Positions 14,584-21,631 are shown, counted from the first letter of the stretch. The stretch is DNA of 64,000 nucleotides from CAIWHR01 sp963726775 (GCA_963726775.1 CAVSDL010000001.1:992001-1056000); one strand, 5' to 3'. The notes: generated from the sequence alone by a model not told the origin. Translations and numbers: made by a program.

Positions 14584-15231
14584 ATGCCCAAGCTTCGCGT
14601 AGAGAGTTTCACCATATCGCTCGACGGTTTCGGCGCTGGCCCAGACCAAGATGTCAACAACCCACTCGGCGTGGGCGGCACTTCACTTCATGGCTGGGCC
14701 ATCCCCACCCGAACGTTTCAGAAGACCTTGTTCGGTAACGATGGCGGAGAAACGGGCGTTGATGATGACTTTGCCGCTCGAGGCTTTCAGAATATTGGGG
14801 CCTGGATTCTCGGCAGGAACATGTTCGGGCCGGTTCGCGGACCCTGGCCAGATGAGAGTTGGCGGGGTTGGTGGGGCGAAAATCCTGTCTATCACGTCCC
14901 GGTGTTCGTGCTGACCAGATACGCACGTGCGCCGCTGGTCATGGAAGGAGGAACAACCTTTCACTTCGTTACTGAAGGTATTGCCGCCGCCCTAGCGCAA
15001 GCGCACGAAGCGGCTGAAGGCAAGGATGTTCGCGTTGGTGGCGGCGTCAATGTCATTCAACAATATCTTCGCCAACGCCTGATCGACGAGATGCACATCG
15101 CTATTGCGCCGGTCCTACTTGGCTCTGGTGAAAGACTCTTCGAAGGAACAAACCTTCCTGCCTTGGGCTACGCCTGCATCAAGCACCAAAGCACCCCACT
15201 TGCCACCCACCTGGTTCTTACTCGGCAGTGA
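14584..15231 (+). CDS. dihydrofolate reductase-fold protein (RibD C-terminal family)
   Basis: 215 residues: VESFTISLDGFGAGPDQD at the N-terminus, ILGRNMFGPVRGPW in the first third, APLVMEGGTTFHFVTEGIAAALAQAHEAAEGKDVRVGGGVNVIQQYL (nucleotide-binding G-G-G-V-N), and DEMHIAIAPVLLGSGERLFEG near the end. This is the RibD_C/DHFR-like family common on plasmids and in cassettes. It is not a DfrA- or DfrB-type trimethoprim-resistant enzyme by sequence. A fragment of a relative lies at 33985. Confidence 0.9.
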   Translation: MPKLRVESFTISLDGFGAGPDQDVNNPLGVGGTSLHGWAIPTRTFQKTLFGNDGGETGVDDDFAARGFQNIGAWILGRNMFGPVRGPWPDESWRGWWGENPVYHVPVFVLTRYARAPLVMEGGTTFHFVTEGIAAALAQAHEAAEGKDVRVGGGVNVIQQYLRQRLIDEMHIAIAPVLLGSGERLFEGTNLPALGYACIKHQSTPLATHLVLTRQ

Positions 15232-15241
15232 CCACAGTGAC

Positions 15242-15258
15242 GCCTAACCCCTCGCTCA
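15242..15258 (+). repeat. attC site 25, truncated after 17 bases
   Basis: R'' GCCTAAC plus CCCTCGCTCA, then a switch into a gene body that has lost its start. Same breakpoint as sites 13 and 39. Confidence 0.75.
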
Positions 15259-15265
15259 AGCGGAG

Positions 15266-15421
15266 TGCCTCGGCAATTTCTACGGCCGCGGTCGTTGGCG
15301 TAAGCGCAAAGGCGTTGTGCGCGTGCGGGTGATGGACGGCGAGATTGTGCTTGCTGAGGTACATTGGTACGAGGCAACGGGCATTGGCAGTCGTGAATTC
15401 AAGATCAAGCGACTTCTTTGA
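15266..15421 (+). pseudogene. small basic protein, 5'-truncated
   Basis: An open frame of 51 codons with no start codon after an upstream in-frame stop. The peptide (NFYGRGRWRKRKGVVRV, AEVHWYEATGIGSREFKIKR) is characteristic of a small protein often found directly upstream of the next gene in other genomes, as I recall. Here its 5' end was lost at the truncated attC 25. It could still be read if a non-standard start is used. Confidence 0.5.
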
Positions 15422-15432
15422 GGACTGAGTAA

Positions 15433-15660
15433 ATGGCTGGAAAATCGAAAGTGTTGGTCGTCTGCTTGAAGAACGACGGGTACGCCGTATCTCTTGAGTG
15501 GCACAAGCTCTATGTCGCTCTCACCGGCGTGCAGGCGGCCGAACATGGCCAGCTTCGCGTTGTTGACGAAGCGGGCGAGGATTACCTGTATCCGCAGGAA
15601 TTCTTCATGGCCGTCGAGTTGCCGCAGTCTTTGCGCCGTCGCGTGCTGCAAGCGGCCTAA
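15433..15660 (+). CDS. conserved small protein, partner of the upstream fragment
   Basis: 75 residues: KSKVLVVCLKNDGYAVSLEW, HGQLRVVDEAGEDYLYPQEFF, then a short amphipathic C-terminus ending in Ala-Ala with the attC-supplied TAA. It belongs to a widespread family of small proteins with the E-D-Y-L-Y-P motif. The tight two-gene arrangement with a basic partner would suit a toxin-antitoxin pair, but that is only an inference. Confidence 0.6.
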   Translation: MAGKSKVLVVCLKNDGYAVSLEWHKLYVALTGVQAAEHGQLRVVDEAGEDYLYPQEFFMAVELPQSLRRRVLQAA

Positions 15661-15661
15661 C
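15655..15661 (+). repeat. attC site 26, only R'' left
   Basis: GCCTAAC directly joined to repeat family 2 copy D. Confidence 0.6.
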
Positions 15662-15803
15662 GTAAACTGTACGCGTCCCCGCGGCCATTGCTCTGTCGCG
15701 TCTCTGACCGATGCCAGTTTGTGGCGTCGTAATCGCGCCTTCGTTGGGAGGTCGTGCCGATGCATCTCACGGCGAGCCGTTGTGCCGCATCGCAATGCGC
15801 GTG
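15662..15803. repeat. repeated cassette family 2, copy D (5'-truncated)
   Basis: Homologous to copies A and C from GTAAACTGTACGCGTCCCC to the bases before R''. Fused on the left to a bare R'' box. No gene seen. Confidence 0.6.
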
Positions 15804-15887
15804 GCCTAACTCCGCGTTCAACCGGACGTCCCGCCTGCGGCACTGCGTGTCCGCAGTCGGGCCGCCGGTTAACTTGATTCGTTAGGC
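15804..15887 (+). repeat. attC site 27
   Basis: R'' GCCTAAC at 15804-15810, R' GTTAGGC at 15881-15887. 84 bp. Confidence 0.9.
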
Positions 15888-15910
15888 TCCGCAAGGCGCG
15901 GCCCCCGGAC

Positions 15911-15946
15911 TTGCAAATACCGGCGGATGTGCATATAATATATGCA
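15911..15946 (+). promoter_or_regulatory. promoter and operator of the BrnTA cassette
   Basis: -35 TTGCAA at 15911-15916, 17-bp spacer, perfect -10 TATAAT at 15934-15939. An inverted repeat TGCATAT (15930-15936) and ATATGCA (15940-15946) overlaps the -10 and the toxin ATG. Transcription should start at or next to the ATG, giving a leaderless brnT mRNA. BrnA-type antitoxins autorepress, so the palindrome is the likely operator. Confidence 0.8.
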
Positions 15947-16188
15947 TGCAGGGCAGCTTCGATCCAGCCAAGGATGCCGCGAACCAGAAGAAGCACGGCA
16001 TTTCCCTAACCGAGGGAGATGGTGTGCTCAATGATCCGCTCGCACTGACGATCGAAGACGTCTCGTCACAGGGCGAACAACGTTTTCTCCGTGTAATTGT
16101 CTATGCGCTCCGCGGCGAAGATGCGCGAATCATCTCCGTGCGCAAGGCGGAGCCGAAGGAAATCCTGGCCCATGAAAAAGGAGTATGA
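15946..16188 (+). CDS. brnT: BrnT-family toxin
   Basis: 80 residues: FDPAKDAANQKKHGISLTEGDGVLNDPLALTIED is the typical BrnT N-terminal half, followed by GEQRFLRVIVYALRGEDARIISVRKAEPKE. BrnT is a RelE-fold ribonuclease. No ribosome binding site precedes the ATG, in keeping with the leaderless promoter. The last 17 bases overlap brnA. Slightly shorter than many BrnT proteins at the C-terminus but complete in motifs. Confidence 0.92.
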   Translation: MQGSFDPAKDAANQKKHGISLTEGDGVLNDPLALTIEDVSSQGEQRFLRVIVYALRGEDARIISVRKAEPKEILAHEKGV

Positions 16189-16423
16189 CTTTTCCAAAGC
16201 CAAGCGGGGCGCCGTTCTCTCGTCCGAGAGGAAGACGCGCATTACCATGTATTTGGATGATGTTGTGATCGACCGCTTCAAAGCCCTTTCGGAGAAGACC
16301 GGAAGGGGGTACCAGACTTTGGTAAATGTAGCCTTGCGGTCGCACTTGGGAGTCGACGAAAAGCCACTTACGGCAGCTGCGTTGCGGCGAATTCTCCGCG
16401 AGGAACTGGCGCAGCATGGGTAA
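16172..16423 (+). CDS. brnA: BrnA-family antitoxin
   Basis: 83 residues from ATG inside the end of brnT. The ribbon-helix-helix region is clear: RKTRITMYLDDVVIDRFKALSEKTGRGYQTLVNVALRSHLG. It should dimerise, bind BrnT and repress the promoter at 15911-15946. C-terminus LRRILREELAQHG is the toxin-facing tail. Seven bases separate its stop from the attC. Confidence 0.92.
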   Translation: MKKEYDFSKAKRGAVLSSERKTRITMYLDDVVIDRFKALSEKTGRGYQTLVNVALRSHLGVDEKPLTAAALRRILREELAQHG

Positions 16424-16429
16424 TGTGGG

Positions 16430-16512
16430 GCCCAACCCGGCGCGCAACCGGACGTCCCGCGTGCGGGGCTTCGCCCCCGCCGCGTGCCGCCCGTTAGCTT
16501 GATTCGTTAGGC
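16430..16512 (+). repeat. attC site 28
   Basis: R'' GCCCAAC at 16430-16436, R' GTTAGGC at 16506-16512. 83 bp. Confidence 0.88.
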
Positions 16513-16531
16513 GTCCACAAAGCAGCCGCTT

Positions 16532-17008
16532 ATGGCGAAGGTGATAGCCGATCGATTGACCGCCAAGATTGATGGCGAAGTCGTGGTGTTTCTCATTGGC
16601 ATGCGGATCAATAACGCTTGGAAAATCCACAAATGGCTACCTGTCGCACTTGCCCTGCCACGCATGCTTGCTGAATTGAGGGCAGATCCAAACTCTGGGC
16701 TCTTGGGCGTTGAATCCTGGATCGGCAATCCCACGGTTGCGCTGCAATATTGGCGCTCCTTCGAGCACTTGGAGCACTATGCGAAGGATGCCGCACGGCT
16801 CCATCGTCCCGCCTGGGCGGCATTCAATCGTGCCGTCGCGAGCAATGGTGACGTGGGAATTTGGCACGAAACGTATCGTGTCAGACCGGGCGATTTCGAA
16901 TGTCTCTACAACAATATGCCACCCTTTGGTCTCGCTAAAGCCACCGCTGCGGTATCGGCGAGAGGCCATCTAGAAACGGCACGGGCGCGTATGTGTGTGC
17001 GGGCATGA
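16532..17008 (+). CDS. DUF4188 family protein (monooxygenase-like)
   Basis: 158 residues: VFLIGMRINNAWKIHKWLPVALALPRMLAEL, then LGVESWIGNPTVALQYWRSFEHLEHYAKD and HRPAWAAFNRAV with GIWHETYRV. This is the DUF4188 pattern, a ferredoxin-like dimeric alpha/beta-barrel related to heme-degrading or hydroxylating monooxygenases. The activity is unproven. Sole gene of its cassette; its attC is the one disrupted by the IS3 remnant. Confidence 0.85.
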   Translation: MAKVIADRLTAKIDGEVVVFLIGMRINNAWKIHKWLPVALALPRMLAELRADPNSGLLGVESWIGNPTVALQYWRSFEHLEHYAKDAARLHRPAWAAFNRAVASNGDVGIWHETYRVRPGDFECLYNNMPPFGLAKATAAVSARGHLETARARMCVRA

Positions 17009-17028
17009 TATGGCGCATCATTGTGTCC

Positions 17029-17053
17029 GCCTAACCCGGCGCTCAACCGGACG
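17029..17053 (+). repeat. attC site 29, left piece
   Basis: R'' GCCTAAC followed by CCGGCGCTCAACCGGACG, then IS3 remnant sequence from 17054. Confidence 0.75.
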
Positions 17054-17413
17054 ACACCGCTTACGCACCGGGAAGTCGGCCTGGTTCGCGGTCGCGAGTT
17101 CGAAGAGGGCGTGGGGGTGCCCCCGTTCTTGCCGGCGAACCAGGCCCTAGCCTTTGCCAGGATGTCGCGCTCCATCCGCAATTGGCGCACTTGTCGGCGC
17201 AAGCGGGAAAGCTCTTCGCGCTCGGCGGTGGTCAAGCCTTCTTTGCCGGGCAGCGGCTTGCCGTCGTCAATCGCCGCTTGGCCCACCCAATTGGTAATGG
17301 TCTGGGCCGTGCAGCCGAACTCGCGCGACAACTCGGCCGGCGTCCTGCCGGCGGCACAACTCAACGATCTGCTGGCAAAACTCCGCCGCATACGGCGGTC
17401 TCGATTTGGGCAT
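17054..17413 (-). pseudogene. IS3 orfA, frameshifted copy
   Basis: Starts like the intact copy (MPKSRPPYAAEFCQQIVELC) but a 2-base deletion in the following Arg/Ala codons shifts the frame. The rest of OrfA (AGRTPAELSREFGC onward) continues in another frame and then runs past the remnant's end. Confidence 0.85.
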
Positions 17414-17467
17414 CGTGAACTCCTTCCTTCCAAAGAATGAAACGTCCACGGAAGCGGGTCAACTCCA
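17054..17467 (-). mobile_element. IS3 remnant (second copy, orfA end only)
   Basis: About 414 bp nearly identical to the orfA end of the IS3 at 12060-13363, including the terminal repeat at 17444-17467. The orfB half is absent. It lies between the two halves of an attC. Confidence 0.88.
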
Positions 17468-17475
17468 ACTCCACC

Positions 17476-17527
17476 AGCTCAACCGGATGTCCCGCATGCG
17501 GGCCGCCGGTTAGCTTGATCGTTGGGC
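17476..17527 (+). repeat. attC site 29 or next, right piece lacking R''
   Basis: GCTCAACCGGATGTCCCGC, GCGGGCCGCCGGTTAGC and R' GTTGGGC at 17521-17527. R'' was lost at the IS3 junction. Confidence 0.7.
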
Positions 17528-17561
17528 GGCAAGAGCGCGCGTCGAGCGCTGAGAGGGAGAC

Positions 17562-17963
17562 ATGCTGAGAGGCGGATGTCTGTGTGGCGGGATCCGATAC
17601 GAGATTGTTGGCCCTGTCGGAAAAGCTCTGTACTGTCATTGCTCAATGTGCCGCAAGTCTCACGGTACAGCTTTCCGGGCAAGACTTTCGGTTCCAAAGT
17701 CGTCCTTTCGCTTTGTTCAAGGCGAGGACTTGTTGACGAGTTACCGCTCGTCCGAGGACACGATAAAGAGGTTCTGCCGGATATGCGGTTCGCCGATGGT
17801 GAACTCCTGGGACCCTGAGCCAGATAGCTATGGACTGGCCATGGGCTCGCTGGATGATGACGCAGGGGTAAGGCCGTTGTGCCACGAATTCGTAGGCTCA
17901 AAGGCGCCGTGGTACGAGATCACGGACAGCTTGCCGCAATATCAAGAGTTTCCGGAGTCCTGA
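17562..17963 (+). CDS. GFA-family zinc protein
   Basis: 133 residues with the full set of zinc motifs: GGCLCGG, CHCSMCRKSHG, FCRICGSP, then MGSLDDDAGVRP and FVGSKAPWYEITDSLPQY. The C-terminal K-A-P-W-Y-E-I motif marks the large aldehyde-activating-like subgroup. Closely similar in type to the gene at 49555. ATG with GAGAGGGAGA upstream as ribosome binding site. Confidence 0.92.
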   Translation: MLRGGCLCGGIRYEIVGPVGKALYCHCSMCRKSHGTAFRARLSVPKSSFRFVQGEDLLTSYRSSEDTIKRFCRICGSPMVNSWDPEPDSYGLAMGSLDDDAGVRPLCHEFVGSKAPWYEITDSLPQYQEFPES

Positions 17964-18012
17964 CTCTTGGCATCATCGATCTCATCATCTTGCAGAGCAC
18001 AGGACGCATGCC

Positions 18013-18105
18013 GCCCAACCACGCGCTCGAGCGGATCCGCCGATGCGAGGCTCGTTCTTCGTGGATGCACCGGTGGCGGCGGGCCGCTCAGCTCACACGT
18101 TGGAG
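18013..18105 (+). repeat. attC site 30 (long class)
   Basis: R'' GCCCAAC at 18013-18019, R' GTTGGAG at 18099-18105. 93 bp. Confidence 0.8.
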
Positions 18106-18114
18106 CGCCTTCGC

Positions 18115-18585
18115 GTGACACTCGACGGCATCCGAATTGAGCTGCTGTCGAGTCATCCCGAATGTCTGCCGATCCTCGCGTCGTGGTTCGAGCGGGAATG
18201 GGCCACTTACTATCGCCCTGGTGGAGCCAACGCCGAGGCCGATCTTCGTGCCTATTGCAACGTCCGGCGCCTGCCAATTGGAATTGTCACGTTGCACGAG
18301 CAAGAGCTTTGCGGTTCGGCGGTGCTCAAGGCCGAGCCGCTACCCGAACTTCCACACTTGACACCGTGGGCCGGCGCCGGCCTGATTCACCCGTCGTTGC
18401 GGCGGCGGGGCATCGGTGCGAAGCTAGTTGGTGGCCTCGAAGCGCTGGCGAGTGAGCTGGGTTTTGAACGCATTTATTGTGCGACCGATACGTCGGCCAG
18501 CCTTCTGGAGCGTCGGGCGTGGCGTTTCTTGGAGCGAGTCAATCACGGCGGTGAGTTGCTGTCAGTCTATGAGAAGGCGCTCTAA
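18115..18585 (+). CDS. GNAT family N-acetyltransferase, paralogue A
   Basis: 156 residues from GTG. GNAT motifs: LPIGIVTLHEQELCGSAVLK (beta strands before motif A), WAGAGLIHPSLRRRGIGAKLVGGLEALA (R-R-G-I-G-A), and FERIYCATDTSASLLERRAWRFLERVN. About 80% identical to the gene at 31482, including the gap to the preceding R' box, so the two cassettes are duplicates. Stop TAA is in attC R''. Substrate unknown. Confidence 0.9.
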   Translation: MTLDGIRIELLSSHPECLPILASWFEREWATYYRPGGANAEADLRAYCNVRRLPIGIVTLHEQELCGSAVLKAEPLPELPHLTPWAGAGLIHPSLRRRGIGAKLVGGLEALASELGFERIYCATDTSASLLERRAWRFLERVNHGGELLSVYEKAL

Positions 18586-18663
18586 CCCGTCGTTCAACCG
18601 GACGTCCCGCCGGCGGCACTTCGTGCCCGCAGTCAGGCCGCCAGTTAACTTGTTTCGTTAGAC
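18580..18663 (+). repeat. attC site 31
   Basis: R'' CTCTAAC at 18580-18586, R' GTTAGAC at 18657-18663. 84 bp. Confidence 0.88.
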
Positions 18664-18678
18664 CGCAGTTGGCTCGCG

Positions 18679-19125
18679 ATGCGACTGTGGACCCTTCATC
18701 CCAGGTATCTCGACGCGCAGGGATTGGTCGCGCTTTGGCGGGAGGCGCTACTCGCTCGGGCTGTACTCCGCGGGCACACAAATGGTTATCGCCAACATCC
18801 ACAGTTAAGGCGCTTTCGCGCTAGTACCGCGCCGCGCAGCGCCATCAACCGCTACCTCGCGCTCATCTACGCAGAGTCACTTTCACGCGGTTACACCTTT
18901 GATCGCTCCAAGCTCGGTCCTGTTAGGGGCGCGGAACGCATCCTCGTTACCGATGGCCAGTTGCAATACGAATGGCGGTGGCTTCTCGGAAAATTGAAGC
19001 GGCGCAGCCCATCCGTTTATCGCCAACACCTTGAAGTTTCATTTCCCGCAGCGCATCCTCTCTTTCGAGTCGTATCCGGACCAATAGCCGATTGGGAACA
19101 TGTGCAACAAAATGCTGCGGCCTAA
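18679..19125 (+). CDS. pyrimidine dimer DNA glycosylase / endonuclease V-like protein
   Basis: 148 residues matching the T4 endonuclease V-type family: MRLWTLHPRYLDAQGLVALWREALLA, GYRQHPQLRRF, INRYLALIYAESLSRGYTFD, TDGQLQYEWRWLLGKLKRR. In T4 the N-terminal Thr is the nucleophile; here residue 2 is Arg, as I recall for other bacterial members, so activity on UV dimers is inferred only. The protein ends in three Ala residues with the attC-supplied stop. DNA-repair cargo is unusual in cassettes. Confidence 0.85.
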   Translation: MRLWTLHPRYLDAQGLVALWREALLARAVLRGHTNGYRQHPQLRRFRASTAPRSAINRYLALIYAESLSRGYTFDRSKLGPVRGAERILVTDGQLQYEWRWLLGKLKRRSPSVYRQHLEVSFPAAHPLFRVVSGPIADWEHVQQNAAA

Positions 19126-19177
19126 CCCGTCGTTCAACCGGACGCCCCGCCGCAGTTATTAACTTGATTCGTCAGGC
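19120..19177 (+). repeat. attC site 32 (short class)
   Basis: R'' GCCTAAC at 19120-19126, R' GTCAGGC at 19171-19177. 58 bp; the right arm CCGGTT is replaced by GTTATT. Confidence 0.75.
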
Positions 19178-19192
19178 CTCGGCTTACGGGAA

Positions 19193-19723
19193 ATGACGCA
19201 GACCGTCGAGCTTGTGCGACCGAACGCCGCCCTGCGCGAGTCTTATCGCGACCTGGTGGCGGAATTCCAGGCCTCAGGTGAAAAGCTGGTTCCATTCGTT
19301 CTTGGCTTCGAGCACGATAACTTCGACGTATTTCTGGGCCGCCTTAACGACTGCGCGCGCGGATTCAATCTACCCCATGGGTTCGTCGCTCATTCGACCT
19401 TTTGGCTGGTGCGCGATCAGGCTTCGGTCGTTGGCATATCGAATATTCGTCATTCGCTTACGGATGCACTACGCCACGAAGGTGGCAATATTGGTTACGG
19501 AATTCGACCAAGTGCAAGACGGCAAGGTCTTGGCATTGCGATATTGCGGAAGTCGTTAGCTCGCGCGGCTGAAATTGGACTCCACCGGGTCCTTGTTACC
19601 TGTGGAAAGGGAAATGTTGGATCGGCGAAATCCATCTTACACAACGGGGGTACTCTTGACTCCGAGGAGTATTTTCCCGATCGCGGCGAAATTGTTCAGC
19701 GCTACTGGATCGACAATGGGTGA
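19193..19723 (+). CDS. GNAT family N-acetyltransferase
   Basis: 176 residues. GNAT features: FWLVRDQASVVGISNIRHSLTDAL, GGNIGYGIRPSARRQGLGIAILRKSLARAAEIGLHRVLVTCGKGNVGSAKSILHNGGTL. This is the common small-molecule acetyltransferase type with the R-R-Q-G-L-G loop. The final codons overlap an ATG (ATGGGTGA) opening the next small frame. Confidence 0.9.
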   Translation: MTQTVELVRPNAALRESYRDLVAEFQASGEKLVPFVLGFEHDNFDVFLGRLNDCARGFNLPHGFVAHSTFWLVRDQASVVGISNIRHSLTDALRHEGGNIGYGIRPSARRQGLGIAILRKSLARAAEIGLHRVLVTCGKGNVGSAKSILHNGGTLDSEEYFPDRGEIVQRYWIDNG

Positions 19724-19874
19724 GGGGCCGGAGACGGAAGCAGCAAGATATCTATCGGAAGCCAAAGCTATATTCTCGGCCGCTGCCGATCAGATTGTTC
19801 GTTCGATCTGCGGGGATACCGCGGCGCTTACTGCCGTTCGCAACGCTAAGACTTTGGCGGGTGTCCGCAATTGA
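19716..19874 (+). CDS. small hypothetical protein
   Basis: 52 codons from an ATG overlapping the acetyltransferase stop: GEGPETEAARYLSEAKAIF and a C-terminus LTAVRNAKTLAGVRN. Predicted helical, no family recognised. It stops just before a decayed attC. Could be a fortuitous frame. Confidence 0.4.
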   Translation: MGEGPETEAARYLSEAKAIFSAAADQIVRSICGDTAALTAVRNAKTLAGVRN

Positions 19875-19876
19875 GC

Positions 19877-19960
19877 GGAAAAGCTGTCGCTCAACGCGGC
19901 GTCCCGCATGCCTGGGCTGGGCCCGCGTAGCGAGCCGCCGACTAGCTAATTTTGTTAGGC
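19877..19960 (+). repeat. attC site 33, degenerate R''
   Basis: The body CTGTCGCTCAACGCGGCGTCCCGC and R' GTTAGGC at 19954-19960 are clear, but R'' has mutated to a GGAAAAG-like sequence. Excision from this side should be impaired. Confidence 0.75.
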
Positions 19961-19995
19961 GTCATACAACCAGCCACAATCCAGCCTCGGATTCG

Positions 19996-20418
19996 ATGAG
20001 CGACCCACAAGAACGAATCGGCTCGAGCTTCAGTGCGCAAAGCTTGATGGCAACAATCGGCGCAAGACTTGCTCTGGTCGCCGACGGGGAAGTGCACATT
20101 GCCCTGCCCTTCTCAAAGCGGCTCTCACAGCAACACGGCTATGCTCATGCCGGAGCGATCGCAAGCGTCTTAGACAGTGCCTGTGGGTATGCGGCTCTCA
20201 CGAAGGCTCCACCTGAATTCGAGGTGGTTACCGCTGAGTTCAAGATCAACTTCTTGCGCCCTGCTCTTGGAGACCACTTCTTGGCCATCGGAACGGTAAA
20301 GAACGCGGGAAAGCTGCTCACCGTCTGCGCTGGTGAAGTCCGTGCGTTCTCCGGAGCCGGAGCTGCGTACAAGGTAGTGGCCCTCATGCAGGCCACTATC
20401 GTCAACGTCGCCAAATGA
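19996..20418 (+). CDS. PaaI-family thioesterase (hotdog fold)
   Basis: 140 residues. Hotdog features: LVADGEVHIALPFSKRLSQQHGYAHAGAIASVLDSACGYAALT, where H-A-G-A-I and the following Asp are the active-site region, then EVVTAEFKINFLRPALGDHFLAIGTVKNAGKLLTVCAGEVRAF. Probably hydrolyses an acyl-CoA; the substrate is not predictable. ATG chosen because the longer frame runs back through the attC. Confidence 0.88.
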   Translation: MSDPQERIGSSFSAQSLMATIGARLALVADGEVHIALPFSKRLSQQHGYAHAGAIASVLDSACGYAALTKAPPEFEVVTAEFKINFLRPALGDHFLAIGTVKNAGKLLTVCAGEVRAFSGAGAAYKVVALMQATIVNVAK

Positions 20419-20419
20419 C

Positions 20420-20472
20420 GCCTAACCCGTCGGTCAACGCGGACGTCCCGCCGGCTACCTCCATCGTTGGGG
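20420..20472 (+). repeat. attC site 34 (minimal, 53 bp)
   Basis: R'' GCCTAAC at 20420-20426, R' GTTGGGG at 20466-20472. The distal hairpin is reduced to GGACGTCCCGCCGGC. Same subtype as site 46. Confidence 0.75.
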
Positions 20473-20541
20473 CCCAATATCGATTCGCGTAACCACTCGC
20501 TCGGACGTATATGTCAACAACGACACAAGAAAGGGGAAAGT

Positions 20542-21000
20542 ATGTATACGACTAGGTCTCTTGTTCTCTTGGCTCTGACTCCCTTGCTCCTTGCCGCCTG
20601 TGCCTCGCCACGGCCCTTAGGCGAAACTAGCGGAAGTTTGGTCGGGGCGTGGATCGTGACAGCCAGTCGCCCTGCTGGTGTGGGAAAGAACCTTCTCACC
20701 TTTTCGTCGGATGGTACTTTCTTTCGAAGTGGGGATACCCATCCGGTACTCAGTGGCGCGCACGGTGTCTGGAAGCGAGCCGGCGATGGTGAGTTCGACG
20801 CTACTTATATTGCGTTCCGATTCGATCAAGGCGGAAAGTGGATCGGAAGTACGAAGACCCGAATTCACATCGTCCCGGGCCCCGGTGGCAACGAGTTCAC
20901 AGGCGTAGCGAAGGTAAGCACACGCGACTTGCAGGACACCGAGGTTGGGACGGCGGAAGTACGTCTCGACGGAAGACGTATCCAAGTTGAACCGTCTTGA
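20542..21000 (+). CDS. putative lipoprotein, unknown function
   Basis: 152 residues from ATG with AAAGGGGAAAG as ribosome binding site. Signal peptide LVLLALTPLLLAAC with lipobox LAAC. The mature part has lipocalin-like features: LVGAWIVTASRP, LLTFSSDGTFFRSGD, GVWKRAGDGEFDATYIAFRFD, suggesting a small beta-barrel. No attC separates it from the next gene. Confidence 0.75.
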   Translation: MYTTRSLVLLALTPLLLAACASPRPLGETSGSLVGAWIVTASRPAGVGKNLLTFSSDGTFFRSGDTHPVLSGAHGVWKRAGDGEFDATYIAFRFDQGGKWIGSTKTRIHIVPGPGGNEFTGVAKVSTRDLQDTEVGTAEVRLDGRRIQVEPS

Positions 21001-21098
21001 AATCGCCACTCCGTCAGACCCCGGCCACTCGCTACCCCATACCAACCCACACTACTTTTTCTGCTGGCTACATCAGCAACCTCGAGCGAGAATCGAAG

Positions 21099-21488
21099 AT
21101 GCTTCAGGGTTCATGTCACTGCGGATCTGTTCAATGGCAGTTCCACGGAATGCCAGAGTCGGCGACCGCATGCAACTGTACGGCATGTCGCCGCTATGGC
21201 GTGCTGTGGGCATATGATTACGAGGGCGAAGGAATCCACGTCTCGGGCATAAACAAGGCCTACGTCCGCGGAGACTCACTAGGGTTTCACTTCTGCCCCG
21301 AGTGCGGCTGCGTCGCCTACTGGCGCTCGCTGGAGCCGAACAAGGAAGGCCGCCGCCGAATTGCGGTTAACCTACGCCTGACGGAGCCCGGACCCATAGC
21401 TCACCTCGCGATCGACCACTTCGATGGATTGGACAAATGGGAGGACCTGCCACGGGACGGACGATGTATCCGCGACCTTTGGTTCTAG
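21099..21488 (+). CDS. GFA-family zinc protein
   Basis: 129 residues: GSCHCGSVQWQF, CNCTACRRYGVLW, FCPECGCVAYWR are the three zinc-binding elements, followed by RRRIAVNLRL and a C-terminus IDHFDGLDKWEDLP that is typical of one GFA subgroup. The ATG was chosen by analogy, as GFA proteins start just before the first C-x-C motif. Shares a cassette with the lipoprotein gene upstream, or the attC between them has been lost. Confidence 0.9.
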   Translation: MLQGSCHCGSVQWQFHGMPESATACNCTACRRYGVLWAYDYEGEGIHVSGINKAYVRGDSLGFHFCPECGCVAYWRSLEPNKEGRRRIAVNLRLTEPGPIAHLAIDHFDGLDKWEDLPRDGRCIRDLWF

Positions 21489-21510
21489 CCGCCCCGCTTC
21501 GAGCAGTGCG

Positions 21511-21594
21511 GCCCAACCGCTCGTTCAACGCGGACGTCCCGCACTCGGGGCTGCGCCCGCAAAGCGGGCCGCCGGTTAGCTTGATTCGTTAGGC
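21511..21594 (+). repeat. attC site 35
   Basis: R'' GCCCAAC at 21511-21517, R' GTTAGGC at 21588-21594. 84 bp. Confidence 0.9.
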
Positions 21595-21631
21595 GTACTT
21601 CGATCCGAAGCTCAGCGCCCGGAGACCTCGA

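Noticed and set aside
14584..15231. Trimethoprim-resistance DHFR cassette
   Set aside because: The sequence is of the RibD C-terminal family and lacks the features of DfrA or DfrB enzymes.
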